A program made the translations under genes and the position numbers. From assembly GCF_002949735.1 (NCBI RefSeq), contig NZ_CP026681.1:1054001-1118000 (forward strand): a DNA stretch of 64,000 nt, in the 5' to 3' direction. Position 1 is the stretch's first letter; each line of letters begins with the position of its first letter. Shown here piece after piece: positions 25,715 to 34,550 of the stretch. Below the pieces are notes generated by a model, which was not told where the DNA came from, ran no database searches, and worked only from the letters and a program-made list of their open reading frames with translations. The DNA is from Nostoc sp. 'Peltigera membranacea cyanobiont' N6. GTDB taxonomy: Bacteria > Cyanobacteriota > Cyanobacteriia > Cyanobacteriales > Nostocaceae.

Positions 25715-27145
25715 ATGTCTTACGCTCAAACGAAGACTCAGAGCAAATCTGGGTATAAAGCCGGGGTTCAAGATTACAGACTAACTTATTACACACCCGA
25801 TTACACACCAAAAGATACCGATCTTCTAGCTGCGTTCCGTATGACACCTCAGCCTGGTGTTCCTCCCGAAGAAGCAGGTGCGGCTGTAGCGGCTGAGTCT
25901 TCCACAGGTACTTGGACAACTGTGTGGACAGACTTGCTCACCGACCTCGATCGCTACAAAGGTCGTTGCTATGACATCGAACCAGTTCCCGGCGAAGACA
26001 ACCAGTACATTTGTTACGTTGCCTATCCTTTGGACTTGTTTGAAGAAGGTTCTGTAACCAACGTATTGACCTCAATTGTCGGTAACGTATTTGGTTTCAA
26101 AGCTCTGCGGGCACTGCGTCTAGAAGACATCCGTTTCCCAGTAGCTTACATCAAGACCTTCCAAGGGCCTCCTCACGGTATTCAAGTTGAGCGCGACAAG
26201 TTAAACAAATACGGTCGTCCTTTGCTGGGTTGTACCATTAAGCCCAAATTGGGTCTTTCCGCTAAGAACTACGGACGCGCTGTATATGAGTGCTTACGCG
26301 GTGGTTTGGACTTCACCAAAGACGACGAAAACATCAACTCCGCACCATTCCAAAGATGGCGCGATCGCTTTTTGTTCGTAGCTGAAGCTATCAACAAAGC
26401 TCAAGCAGAAACCGGTGAAATCAAAGGTCACTACCTAAACGTCACCGCTCCCACCTGCGAACAAATGTTGCAACGGGCTGAGTACGCTAAAGAACTCAAA
26501 ATGCCCATCATCATGCATGACTACCTCACCGCAGGTTTCACCGCTAACACCACATTGTCTCGTTGGTGCCGCGATAACGGTATCTTGCTACACATTCACC
26601 GGGCGATGCACGCTGTAATCGACCGTCAAAAGAACCACGGTATCCACTTCCGTGTATTGGCTAAAGCCCTACGTTTGTCTGGTGGCGATCACATCCACAC
26701 TGGTACAGTAGTTGGTAAGTTGGAAGGTGAGCGCGGCATCACAATGGGCTTCGTTGACCTGTTGCGTGAAAACTACATTGAGCAAGACAAGTCTCGTGGT
26801 ATCTACTTTACCCAAGACTGGGCTTCTCTACCTGGTGTAATGGCAGTTGCTTCTGGTGGTATCCACGTATGGCACATGCCCGCGCTGGTAGAAATCTTTG
26901 GTGATGACTCCGTACTACAATTCGGTGGTGGTACTCTGGGACACCCTTGGGGTAACGCTCCTGGTGCAACCGCTAACCGCGTCGCCTTGGAAGCCGTTGT
27001 TCAAGCTCGTAACGAAGGCCGTAACTTGGCTCGTGAAGGTAACGATATCATCCGCGAAGCAGCCAAGTGGTCTCCTGAACTGGCTGTTGCTTGCGAACTG
27101 TGGAAAGAAATCAAGTTCGAGTTTGAAGCAATGGATACCGTCTGA
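25715..27145 (+). CDS. rbcL: Ribulose-1,5-bisphosphate carboxylase/oxygenase large subunit
   Basis: 476 residues, the length and sequence of cyanobacterial form IB. Catalytic features: GGLDFTKDDENINSAPF with the carbamylated Lys, KPKLGLS, HIHRAMHAVIDR and SGGIHVWHMP. It fixes CO2 in the carboxysome as an L8S8 complex with rbcS. Its codon use is strongly biased, as for a highly expressed gene. It is followed by rbcX and rbcS on the same strand, with a 132-base spacer filled by repeats. Confidence 0.99.
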   Translation: MSYAQTKTQSKSGYKAGVQDYRLTYYTPDYTPKDTDLLAAFRMTPQPGVPPEEAGAAVAAESSTGTWTTVWTDLLTDLDRYKGRCYDIEPVPGEDNQYICYVAYPLDLFEEGSVTNVLTSIVGNVFGFKALRALRLEDIRFPVAYIKTFQGPPHGIQVERDKLNKYGRPLLGCTIKPKLGLSAKNYGRAVYECLRGGLDFTKDDENINSAPFQRWRDRFLFVAEAINKAQAETGEIKGHYLNVTAPTCEQMLQRAEYAKELKMPIIMHDYLTAGFTANTTLSRWCRDNGILLHIHRAMHAVIDRQKNHGIHFRVLAKALRLSGGDHIHTGTVVGKLEGERGITMGFVDLLRENYIEQDKSRGIYFTQDWASLPGVMAVASGGIHVWHMPALVEIFGDDSVLQFGGGTLGHPWGNAPGATANRVALEAVVQARNEGRNLAREGNDIIREAAKWSPELAVACELWKEIKFEFEAMDTV

Positions 27146-27152
27146 TCTGGGT

Positions 27153-27260
27153 TAACAGTTAAGAGTTAAGAGTTAGAAGTAGAGACGCGATGAATCGCGT
27201 CTGTACAGGAGTTAGGATTTGCATTAATTCATAACTCATAACTCATAACTCATAACTCTT
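27153..27260. repeat. STRR tracts around a hairpin between rbcL and rbcX
   Basis: AGTTAAG-type heptads (27153-27178), then the perfect hairpin AGACGCGAT-GA-ATCGCGTCT (27183-27202), then about four ATAACTC heptads (27229-27258). The two tracts are partly complementary. The hairpin could cause partial termination or protect the rbcL message. Confidence 0.75.
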
Positions 27261-27277
27261 CAGGGCTGGGGTCAAGC

Positions 27278-27685
27278 ATGAATCTTAAGCAAATTGCGAA
27301 GGACACAGCCAAAACTCTCCAAAGCTATCTGACTTATCAGGCTCTAAGGACAGTATTGGCACAGCTAGGCGAAACGAATCCGCCATTAGAACTTTGGTTG
27401 CATAACTTTTCGTCTGGCAAAATTCAAAATGGTGAGTCATTCATTGAGCAACTGCTGAGAGAAAAACCAGATTTGGCTTTGCGAATCATGACTGTCAGAG
27501 AACACATTGCGGAAGAAATAACGGAATTTTTACCGGAAATGGTTCGCACTGGCATTCAGCAAAGCAACATGGAACAGCGTCGCCAGCATTTAGAACGCAT
27601 CACACGAATAGACACATCTAACCCCAGTCTGCAACCAGAACAGCAAGCAACTTCAGATCCGAATTTGGATAACTTATCCAATTAG
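27278..27685 (+). CDS. rbcX: RbcX Rubisco assembly chaperone
   Basis: 135 residues, helical, with the family blocks IAKDTAKTLQSYLTYQALRT and PPLELWLHNFS, and FIEQLLREKPDLALRIMTVR. RbcX dimers clamp the C-terminal peptide of RbcL during assembly of the L8 core. The position between rbcL and rbcS is the classic one in Nostocales. The C-terminal 25 residues are polar and probably disordered. Confidence 0.97.
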   Translation: MNLKQIAKDTAKTLQSYLTYQALRTVLAQLGETNPPLELWLHNFSSGKIQNGESFIEQLLREKPDLALRIMTVREHIAEEITEFLPEMVRTGIQQSNMEQRRQHLERITRIDTSNPSLQPEQQATSDPNLDNLSN

Positions 27686-27731
27686 TTCGATCAATTTAGT
27701 AGTAAAAAATCGCAACCCATTATCAAAAGCT

Positions 27732-28070
27732 ATGCAAACTTTACCAAAAGAGCGTCGTTACGAAACCCTTTCTTATCTGCCACCCCTGACTGATGCTCAA
27801 ATTGCCAAGCAGATCCAGTACATTTTGAATCAAGGTTACATTCCAGCGATCGAGTTCAATGAAACTTCTGAGCCAACAGAATTATATTGGACAATGTGGA
27901 AGTTGCCTTTGTTCGGTGCTAAATCTACTCAAGAAGTATTGAGCGAAGTTCAAGGATGCCGTTCTCAATTCAGCACCAGCTATATCCGTGTTGTAGGTTT
28001 TGATAACATCAAGCAGTGCCAAATTCTCAGCTTTCTTGTTCACAAACCCAACAAAGCTAACAGATACTAA
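27732..28070 (+). CDS. rbcS: Ribulose-1,5-bisphosphate carboxylase small subunit
   Basis: 112 residues, full length for the cyanobacterial small subunit. Typical strings: MQTLPKERRYETLSYLPPLT, AIEFNETSEPTELYWTMWKL, and the end RVVGFDNIKQCQILSF. It caps the L8 core of Rubisco and mediates carboxysome packing. It starts 46 bases after rbcX, so they are co-transcribed. Confidence 0.99.
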   Translation: MQTLPKERRYETLSYLPPLTDAQIAKQIQYILNQGYIPAIEFNETSEPTELYWTMWKLPLFGAKSTQEVLSEVQGCRSQFSTSYIRVVGFDNIKQCQILSFLVHKPNKANRY

Positions 28071-28140
28071 AAGCTACCTAGCTTTTAGTAATTAGTTTAT
28101 CCCCATAGGAGAGGTAGAATTATCTGCCTCTCCTATTTAC
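28067..28140 (+). terminator. Two hairpins ending the rbc transcript
   Basis: First hairpin CTAAAAGCT-acct-AGCTTTTAG (28067-28088) overlaps the rbcS stop. The second, ATAGGAGAGG / CCTCTCCTAT (28105-28136), is followed by TTT. Together they are a plausible terminator for rbcLXS. Confidence 0.65.
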
Positions 28141-28217
28141 TAGATTTTGTTTGAAACGTAAATAAAGGGGCGTGGAGTTATTCTCTCTGTGCCTCTATGT
28201 TTTTTAAGAGAGTAATA

Positions 28218-28856
28218 ATGCTACAAGAGGTAAGAATTTGTTTTGTTGGTGACTCCTTTGTTAACGGCACTGGCGATCAAGAATTTCTTGGTTGGACAGG
28301 GAGAATATGTGTTAATGCTAATAAAAAAGGTTATGACATTACCTACTATAATTTAGGAATTAGGCGTGATACTAGTACTGATATAGCAAACCGTTGGTTA
28401 CAAGAAGTATCACTGCGATTACCCAAAGAATATGATGGCAGAGTTGTGTTTTCTTTTGGATTGAATGACACAACATTAGAAAATGGTAAAACTCGTGTGG
28501 ATTTGGCAGATTCACTCAAAAATGCCTATGAAATTTTAAGGGAAGCTCAAAAGTTATATCCTGTTTTGATGGTTGGCCCAGCAGCATACGTAGAACAAGA
28601 AGATCCTCAAAGAAAGCAGAGAACTATAGATTTATCCAACCAATATGCTTTGATTTGTAAAGGATTAAATGTACCTTATTTAGACGTTTTTCCGATATTA
28701 GAAAAATCAAATATCTGGATTAATGAAGCAAGAGCTAATGATGGTGTTCATCCAAAAGCAGGCGGTTATGCAGAATTTGCCCAAATCGTGGAGAATTGGG
28801 ACGCTTGGTTAAATTGGTTTCCTCTGAACTTAATTGATAATTCAAAGTTAGGATAG
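28218..28856 (+). CDS. SGNH/GDSL-type hydrolase
   Basis: 212 residues with the block I motif ICFVGDSFVNGTG (nucleophile Ser), the Asn-containing block FSFGLND and the catalytic DGVHP block near residue 180. SGNH enzymes are esterases, lipases or acyltransferases; the substrate is unknown. I chose the ATG at 28218, giving MLQEVRICFVGDSF; a start at 28197 would add seven residues. There is no signal peptide, so it is cytoplasmic. It lies between rbcS and rca, but no functional link is known. Confidence 0.87.
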   Translation: MLQEVRICFVGDSFVNGTGDQEFLGWTGRICVNANKKGYDITYYNLGIRRDTSTDIANRWLQEVSLRLPKEYDGRVVFSFGLNDTTLENGKTRVDLADSLKNAYEILREAQKLYPVLMVGPAAYVEQEDPQRKQRTIDLSNQYALICKGLNVPYLDVFPILEKSNIWINEARANDGVHPKAGGYAEFAQIVENWDAWLNWFPLNLIDNSKLG

Positions 28857-28893
28857 TGGTAGCACCTGATTTTTATATCCAAAGGTGGTAACT

Positions 28894-29122
28894 ATGCAGC
28901 AAATTACTCTAGCTGAAGCATCTCAAAACTTACCCAAATTAATTGAAGCAGCACTCAGTGGTGAGGAAATTATCATCATCAAAGATAATCAACCTTTGGT
29001 AAAGTTAACTCCTGTGTCGCCAGTTAAACATCGTCCTAAGTATGGTAGTGCCAAGGGACTTGTGACAATATATATCTGATGACTTTGATGAACCACTAGA
29101 AGATTTTAAGGAATATATGTAA
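28894..29122 (+). pseudogene. Phd/YefM-type antitoxin with a frameshift
   Basis: The N-terminus MQQITLAEASQNLPKLIEAA and the DNQPLVKLTP block are those of Phd/YefM antitoxins. After SAKGLVTI the frame hits a stop at 29077-29079. The following bases in another frame encode SDDFDEPLEDFKEYM and then TAA at 29120-29122, the usual toxin-binding tail. The break is in an alternating AT run (ACAATATATATCT), consistent with a slippage change of 2 or 4 bases. The original stop overlaps the toxin start, as in intact pairs. Confidence 0.75.
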
Positions 29123-29527
29123 TGAGGCAACTACTGGACACTCATATTTTTATTTGGTTTGTGATGGGTGATCCAAGAATCAGCGTTACTTTGCGATGGC
29201 GTAACCGCCCGCTGGAAGCGATCGCAGATTGAAAATAATGAAAATCTACTGAGTACTGCTAGCGTTTGGGAAATGGCAATCAAGCACAGCATTGGTAAAC
29301 TCAACTTTGGTCTGGCTTTTAACGAGTTTATCGAACAGCAAATAATTAGGAATGGTATCGAATTACTGCCAATTACTATAGACCATATTACTGTTGTTGC
29401 TACACTACCTTTACATCATCGTGACCCATTCGACCGAATTTTAATTGCACAATCAATAGTGGAAAATATACCTTTACTGAGTGCCGATAAAATTTTTGAT
29501 GCATATCCAATAAGACGTATGTGGTAG
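29122..29527 (+). pseudogene. VapC (PIN-domain) toxin broken by a small dispersed repeat
   Basis: It starts MRQLLDTHIFIWFVMGDPRI, the PIN N-terminus with the first Asp. After about 25 codons a segment of roughly 26-34 bases around 29193-29229 (GCGATGGCGTAACCGCCCGC and a HIP1 octamer) interrupts it and shifts the frame. The rest (LLSTASVWEMAIKHSIGKLN to HHRDPFDRILIAQS) continues in frame 2 from about 29229. The inserted sequence looks like the small dispersed repeats known from Nostoc. The toxin should be inactive. Confidence 0.75.
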
Positions 29528-29619
29528 GTAGCGTTGCTTTTCTACCAAAAGATAAATAAACAGTCATCACCAAAAAAACTTAACATTACTTTAAGCAGTG
29601 CTAGGCAAAGATAATTATT

Positions 29620-30894
29620 ATGGGTTACTACATCGCTCCCCGCTTTCTGGACAAACTGGCTGTTCACATCACTAAAAATTTCTTGAAACTTCCTGGCGTG
29701 CGAGTCCCGGTGATTTTGGGTATTCACGGACGCAAAGGTGAAGGCAAAACTTTTCAATGTCAATTAGTCTTCGAGAAAATGGGTATCGAAGTGACTAATA
29801 TCTCTGGCGGCGAATTGGAAAGTCCAGATGCGGGAGATCCGGCGCGGTTGATTCGGCTGCGCTATCGGGAAACAGCAGAACTGATCAAAGTACGCGGCAA
29901 AATGTGCGTACTGATGATTAATGATTTAGATGCGGGGGCTGGACGCTTTGATGAAGGTACTCAATATACTGTAAATACGCAGTTGGTGAATGCCACACTG
30001 ATGAATATTGCTGATAATCCCACAGATGTGCAGTTGCCTGGAAGCTATGATTCCACGCCTTTAAATCGTGTGCCGATTATTGTCACAGGTAATGATTTTT
30101 CTACTCTCTATGCACCGTTAATTCGGGATGGACGGATGGAGAAATTTTACTGGGAGCCAGACAGAGACGACAAAGTGGGAATTGTCAAAGGTATTTTTGA
30201 ACAGGATGGACTGTCACAGAAAGAAGTTGAACAGCTAGTTGATACTTTTGTCAATCAGTCAATTGACTTTTTTAGCGCTTTGCGATCGCGCATTTATGAC
30301 GAACAAATCCGCAACTACATCCATAAAGTCGGTTTTGAGCGGGTATCTTTGAGTGTGGTTAACAGCACTGAAGGGCCACCAGAATTTAAAAAGCCAGATT
30401 TCAGACTGTCTCACTTAATCGAGTCTGGTAACTTCCTGGTTGGCGAACAAAAACGGGTGGAAAATTCCCATTTGGTGGATGATTACAATCGACTCAATCG
30501 GGGTAGAAATTCTCAATCTGCACCACCTGCTGCTGTAAAACCAATTAATCAGCCTTCAAGCAATGGTGCAACTCAAGAAGCAAAAACTAATGGATTCCAG
30601 AAACAGGAAGCATTTAGTAGCCATTTAACCCTAGATACACAAGCTCAAATTAGGCAATTATTGTCTCAAGGTTACAAAATTAGCATTGAACACGTAGATG
30701 AGCGCCGCTTCCGCATGGGTTCTTGGCAAACTTGTGTTCATAGCCACATAGATGCAGAGTCTGATGCAATATCAAATTTGGAAGCAACTCTGGCAGAATA
30801 TAGCGGTGAATATGTGCGGTTGGTAGGTATCGATCCAAAAGCCAAGCGGCGGGTGGTAGAGACGATTATTCAGCGTCCAGATGGGAAAAATTAG
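29620..30894 (+). CDS. rca: Rubisco activase with C-terminal small-subunit-like domain
   Basis: 424 residues. The AAA+ domain covers roughly 1-290, with Walker A GIHGRKGEGKT near residue 37 and the Walker B-like CVLMINDLDAG. After a Pro/Gln/Asn linker comes a small-subunit-like (SSUL) domain from about residue 335: LSQGYKISIEHVDERRFRMG, then SWQTCVHSHI and EYVRLVGIDPKAKRR. In cyanobacteria this domain anchors activase to Rubisco in carboxysomes while the AAA+ ring remodels inhibited sites. It lies 1.5 kb after rbcS, as in other Nostocales. An 18-bp hairpin follows. Confidence 0.96.
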   Translation: MGYYIAPRFLDKLAVHITKNFLKLPGVRVPVILGIHGRKGEGKTFQCQLVFEKMGIEVTNISGGELESPDAGDPARLIRLRYRETAELIKVRGKMCVLMINDLDAGAGRFDEGTQYTVNTQLVNATLMNIADNPTDVQLPGSYDSTPLNRVPIIVTGNDFSTLYAPLIRDGRMEKFYWEPDRDDKVGIVKGIFEQDGLSQKEVEQLVDTFVNQSIDFFSALRSRIYDEQIRNYIHKVGFERVSLSVVNSTEGPPEFKKPDFRLSHLIESGNFLVGEQKRVENSHLVDDYNRLNRGRNSQSAPPAAVKPINQPSSNGATQEAKTNGFQKQEAFSSHLTLDTQAQIRQLLSQGYKISIEHVDERRFRMGSWQTCVHSHIDAESDAISNLEATLAEYSGEYVRLVGIDPKAKRRVVETIIQRPDGKN

Positions 30895-30904
30895 GAGTAG
30901 ATAA

Positions 30905-30955
30905 TTGACAAAGAGCGATCGCACTGAAAATATCAAGAGCGATCGCTTTTGTCAA
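30905..30955 (+). terminator. Terminator hairpin after rca built from HIP1 octamers
   Basis: TTGACAAAGAGCGATCGC pairs with GCGATCGCTTTTGTCAA except for one bulged base, with a 15-base loop. Each arm holds a complete GCGATCGC. It begins 10 bases after the stop codon of rca. Confidence 0.7.
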
Positions 30956-31013
30956 TTCTTAAACAACTAGAAAAAAATAGACTTCCTCGATTTGATAGCT
31001 GAATCCTTACCCT

Positions 31014-31766
31014 TTAACTACAAGTAGCAGCTGAAGCCGAGTTAACCTTTGTTAAATCGCCAGTGAATACTGCTGTGTATATATAAGGTGATGAACCAGT
31101 GCAAGTCATGGAGTTGGTATTAGTCCGACGGGGAGTCCACCATGACTTTGCCTGCACAGTTAAATTTGTCCCATTCCATGATAGGGTTTGGACAACTAAA
31201 GAGTTTGTATTTCCATTATCCGCCTTTTTCGCAGATAAAAATGTGGCATAGTTAACCTCCCCATTGGCTGGATTAATCCGGGCTATAACTGCAACTTTTG
31301 GCCCGCCTCCACTACCATAGCTAGACAACCAACGCCCAGTTGCAAAGCGGCGAAAATCATTACCAGTCTGACTGCCGGTGGAAGAGTAAACGCCATATAA
31401 AACATCCCCACCATTCCAATACAATCCGTAACCTGTACCGTCGTCATTCGTTGTTTCGTAATCAGTCCGACACCATGATTTAATACTATTGTTAAAACGG
31501 ATAGTTACAGGGTTTTTGTTATTAGATGAGACTTGCTGATAACCAATGTAAAAGGCTGAACTTCCATTAACTACTCTGGGGCCATTTTTAGCTTTAATTG
31601 TCGCTTCACTATCATTACAACTGAATGTCACAGCACTACCAATAGATGAATTGATAGTTTCAGCAAAAGCCGGACGAACTTTTTGTGCGATTACTAAATC
31701 AGCTACTAGTAATACAGACAAAGAGAAACCTGCCAAATACTTCTGTAATTTGGTAGAAAAAATCAT
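31014..31766 (-). CDS. Secreted hypothetical protein
   Basis: 250 residues from the ATG at 31766 (a TTG-type start at 31802 is less likely). A signal peptide is clear: basic N-terminus, hydrophobic LAGFSLSVLLVADLVIA and a PAFA cleavage region. The mature part is rich in Ser, Thr, Asn and Gly with several Trp (for example YGLYWNGGDVLYGVYSSTG). Three or four Cys (SFSC/SWC/MTC/TCS) may form disulphides in the periplasm. I do not recognise the family. Confidence 0.65.
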   Translation of the reverse strand: MIFSTKLQKYLAGFSLSVLLVADLVIAQKVRPAFAETINSSIGSAVTFSCNDSEATIKAKNGPRVVNGSSAFYIGYQQVSSNNKNPVTIRFNNSIKSWCRTDYETTNDDGTGYGLYWNGGDVLYGVYSSTGSQTGNDFRRFATGRWLSSYGSGGGPKVAVIARINPANGEVNYATFLSAKKADNGNTNSLVVQTLSWNGTNLTVQAKSWWTPRRTNTNSMTCTGSSPYIYTAVFTGDLTKVNSASAATCS

Positions 31767-31802
31767 GGTATAAACTTGCCGAGAAATTGTAAGGAAAAAC
31801 AC

Positions 31803-32656
31803 CGTATTACTATAAACTCTAATGACAGTTTAAACAAGCAATTGTTTTGAAAGTCCCAGATTGCAGCATTTTCAATATCAGGAAAAATGATATTACACTA
31901 CAAAATGTATAAGCTAACATGCATGATATGGCATGATATTATCTGAATTCTTCTTCAATAAATGGCATCTCAGGAATCATGAAAATTACTAAATCATAGA
32001 TTTGGTGGAGATGCAAAAACTTAGTTTATTCAGGCCATTTTTTGGTCAGAATTAATTTTAAATTCTGACGAATAGCACCAATATCGCTGTTTGATAAATT
32101 GCGATGTCTACGCCTACGCACTAGTTCGCAACAAATAGTTTTAATGAACAATTAGCATTTGCTCATTCTCTATATCTATTGTTAGAAGCTTTAATCCATA
32201 TTTGAATCAGTTGTTTTCTGTCCATCGGATCTAAATTCAGCTTTTCCTAGAACATAGATATATTTGTTAGAGAGGGTTCTAGAGTTAGTTTGGCTTAGTA
32301 AAGCTGTTTTCTGGTTCAGTAATATTCGTGAATAATTTTATTTTTATGAAACCAATACATACATCTGAGTAATTTCTCTTAATTCAGAGACTGCATCTGG
32401 TTTTTTGGACGATTGCTTTAACGTTAGTGATTCATCATAATGGCTTCTAATGGAAGCGCATAGACACATTGCGGTTTGCCATCATCATCTACGAGGTCTA
32501 ACTTCAAAATGGAAGAGAACTAGAGTCATAGTAAGTATTTATACTGACAAAAATATTGATAATGACAAGTTTAAAAAAAGGGTGAATGACCTTTTTAAGT
32601 AGGATTTAAGGTTTTTGAGACATCAGCCACTATTTAGAAAAAGTTCTCTTAATTGA
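31803..32656. other. Long non-coding stretch, possibly with decayed coding fragments
   Basis: About 850 bases without an intact gene. On the minus strand 32424-32519 reads as a start-less open frame (LKLDLVDDDGKPQCVYALPL, then EAIMMNH and stop), and near 32160-32260 another reads DPMDRKQLIQIWIKASNNRY. Both look protein-like and may be 3' ends of lost genes. I cannot name either family. Confidence 0.35.
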
Positions 32657-33043
32657 TTAGATTTTTTCAGCAGATAAATGCTGCTTTAATACATCTAAAC
32701 GCGAACAATTCCAATAATCGACGTGAGAGACAATCAAACCATCAGAGTTAAGACCTAATTCACTCCTACCAGGAATAGAAATTCGTGGCTTCCAGGGAAG
32801 AGGAGTATTCCAACTGAGTGTCCACTCAGTTTTTATTGTGTCTCCTAAACGTTGAATATTATGTAAGTCCATCTTGGGATCTAAAAACCAACTTTGGATA
32901 AAATTAATCATTTCTTTATAACGTTTAACACCACGGAATTTATTCAATGGATCTTGAAAATAAACGTCTGGAGCGTAAATAGTATAAGTTTGATTGATTG
33001 GGAATCGTTGATAGTCTTCTTTGAGGATTTCAATGATATCCAT
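32657..33043 (-). CDS. DUF2358 (NTF2-like) family protein
   Basis: 128 residues. The N-terminus IIEILKEDYQRFPINQTYTI and the strand YFQDPLNKFRGVKRYKEMI are the conserved DUF2358 pattern, an NTF2-like fold common in cyanobacteria and plastid-containing plants. The C-terminal ISHVDYWNCSR-type strand (here IVSHVDYWNCSRLDVL) is also typical. The function is unknown. It is a single gene, 76 bases upstream of the next minus-strand gene's end. Confidence 0.8.
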   Translation of the reverse strand: MDIIEILKEDYQRFPINQTYTIYAPDVYFQDPLNKFRGVKRYKEMINFIQSWFLDPKMDLHNIQRLGDTIKTEWTLSWNTPLPWKPRISIPGRSELGLNSDGLIVSHVDYWNCSRLDVLKQHLSAEKI

Positions 33044-33118
33044 GATAAATAGATATATCAGTAAATTACTTTAATATGTAAACGTGGTGTGGATATAAAT
33101 CCCGATTAAAAGTTGAAA

Positions 33119-33682
33119 TCAACCTTCATTCCATAAGCGTTCTAACTGATGCCGCCAAGCAGCTAGAACTTCTTCTCGCGCCTCCGAACTTTGATTGATT
33201 TCACCCATAAACCCTTCTGCATAAAAGCGTTCTAAGCTTTGCATAGTAGCTTGGAGAGATTGTCCTTGCTGTTTTGCTGCCTGAATAATTTGCCGGATGC
33301 GGCTTTCAATTAGTCGATTAAAAACATTATTTAATCTAGCCTGATAGAGAGATACAAGTCGGTTGATTGCATTGGACAAATCTGCACTCACTAAAGTACC
33401 ACTATTATGTTGAAATACCCCCCAAATTACTCCTTCATACAAAGCGTAACGTACTTCTTGAGTGTCATCAAAGTTAGCTTCTAGGAACTGTCCTAAAAAT
33501 GGTTGCCCTTCTTCTACGGATACAATAGGCAGTAAAACTCGTAGCCAAGTATTATCTTCGGAAAGTAGCACCAACAGCCGAAAAGTTGAAGTGTCTATTT
33601 GCCACGATCCTGGCTCGATCGCACTAACAGCCGATGTGCCAAATAATTCTGTTAACGTATCCGCAATTTCTTCAACTGTCAT
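33119..33682 (-). CDS. Conserved cyanobacterial hypothetical protein
   Basis: 187 residues from the ATG at 33682 (MTVEEIADTLTELFG). An upstream in-frame ATG at 33856 would add 58 residues, but that part runs through an 8-bp GC hairpin (33809-33840) and looks non-coding. The core has alternating strands and helices (STFRLLVLLSEDNTWLRVLL, PFLGQFLEANFDDTQEVRYA), resembling the type III secretion chaperone/YbjN-like fold, then a long helical C-terminus. No catalytic motif is visible, and the function is unknown. Confidence 0.6.
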   Translation of the reverse strand: MTVEEIADTLTELFGTSAVSAIEPGSWQIDTSTFRLLVLLSEDNTWLRVLLPIVSVEEGQPFLGQFLEANFDDTQEVRYALYEGVIWGVFQHNSGTLVSADLSNAINRLVSLYQARLNNVFNRLIESRIRQIIQAAKQQGQSLQATMQSLERFYAEGFMGEINQSSEAREEVLAAWRHQLERLWNEG

Positions 33683-33808
33683 AAGCCTTTGTTTACAACA
33701 TATAGCTTCTAGATTAGCGCAGAGATGCATCAGCTTATTCACTAAAACTCTGTGGTGCTGCTGCAAAACTTCTTGTTGTAAAAAAGTTTCAGTTCCCTTG
33801 AACGCGCA

Positions 33809-33840
33809 GTGGGGGCATACAGCTAAGTGTAAGCCCCCAC
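33809..33840 (-). terminator. GC-rich hairpin between the HupE-like and hypothetical genes
   Basis: 8-bp perfect arms GTGGGGGC / GCCCCCAC with a 16-base loop, 36 bases after the HupE-like stop. There is no T-run, so it may be a weak terminator or a dispersed repeat. Confidence 0.4.
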
Positions 33841-33875
33841 AAATAATGTATTCCACTAAATTGAAATGATTTTAT

Positions 33876-34550
33876 TTAGATCGTTGAATTGCTCAAAAAC
33901 ACGATACCGATCGCACACAAAGCGAAGCCAGCAATGCTAATTTTCCAGGGTAAAGTTCGATTTATTTCTCCCATACCCATTGCAACACCAATTTCTCTGG
34001 CACTCATGGCAACCGCAAACAGAGTTAAGGTCATACCTACTATATAGGCTATTAGTGGTATCGTTCCTGACCCAATAATAGATTCAGCAACAGTGTAACC
34101 TTGAAATAAACCAGCACTGATGCCCATGAGAGCAAGTACCACAAAATTTGGTTGATTTGGCATCATCAGCATAGTACCAAAAACGATGGTAGAAATGGCG
34201 ATCGCTATTTCTATGCCTGGTAAATTTAGCTGGAATAGATGAATTACAATGCCCAAGATTGCTGCTAAGACAAAACATCCAGCGATCGCAGCGCCACGAA
34301 CAAACATAGATGATAGTAAGCCAATAGCAATAATACCCACTAAACAATCCAAACCAATTACTGGATCTGCTAATCCCCAGACAAAGCCTTCCCAGCAGTT
34401 AGTGATGGTATGGTTAAGTGGTGTTCCACTTAATGAACTCAGTAAGCTAATTAAAATTAAAGCTGCGATCGCTCCAATATGGCGATCCATGAACTTTGAG
34501 GTCTTAAGTTCCCCCCAAGCACGCGATTCTGATAATTTAGTCTTGAACAT
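33876..34550 (-). CDS. HupE/UreJ-like membrane protein with altered metal motif
   Basis: 224 residues with six hydrophobic helices. The segment GFVWGLADPVIGLDCLVGII aligns with the HupE/UreJ signature, a nickel/cobalt transporter family whose conserved core is HPxxGxDH. Here both His are replaced (Asp in LADP, Cys in GLDC), so metal transport may be lost or changed. The C-terminal helices (PLIAYIVGMTLTLFAVAMSA) fit the family. A start at 34490 (MDRHIGAIAAL) would remove a hydrophilic N-terminus. No hydrogenase or urease gene is nearby. Confidence 0.7.
   Translation of the reverse strand: MFKTKLSESRAWGELKTSKFMDRHIGAIAALILISLLSSLSGTPLNHTITNCWEGFVWGLADPVIGLDCLVGIIAIGLLSSMFVRGAAIAGCFVLAAILGIVIHLFQLNLPGIEIAIAISTIVFGTMLMMPNQPNFVVLALMGISAGLFQGYTVAESIIGSGTIPLIAYIVGMTLTLFAVAMSAREIGVAMGMGEINRTLPWKISIAGFALCAIGIVFLSNSTI

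Noticed and set aside
33683..33856. 58-residue N-terminal extension of the hypothetical protein at 33119
   Set aside because: It includes a CPHC motif that looks like a zinc site, but the sequence is an inverted repeat (33809-33840); the downstream ATG is the better start.
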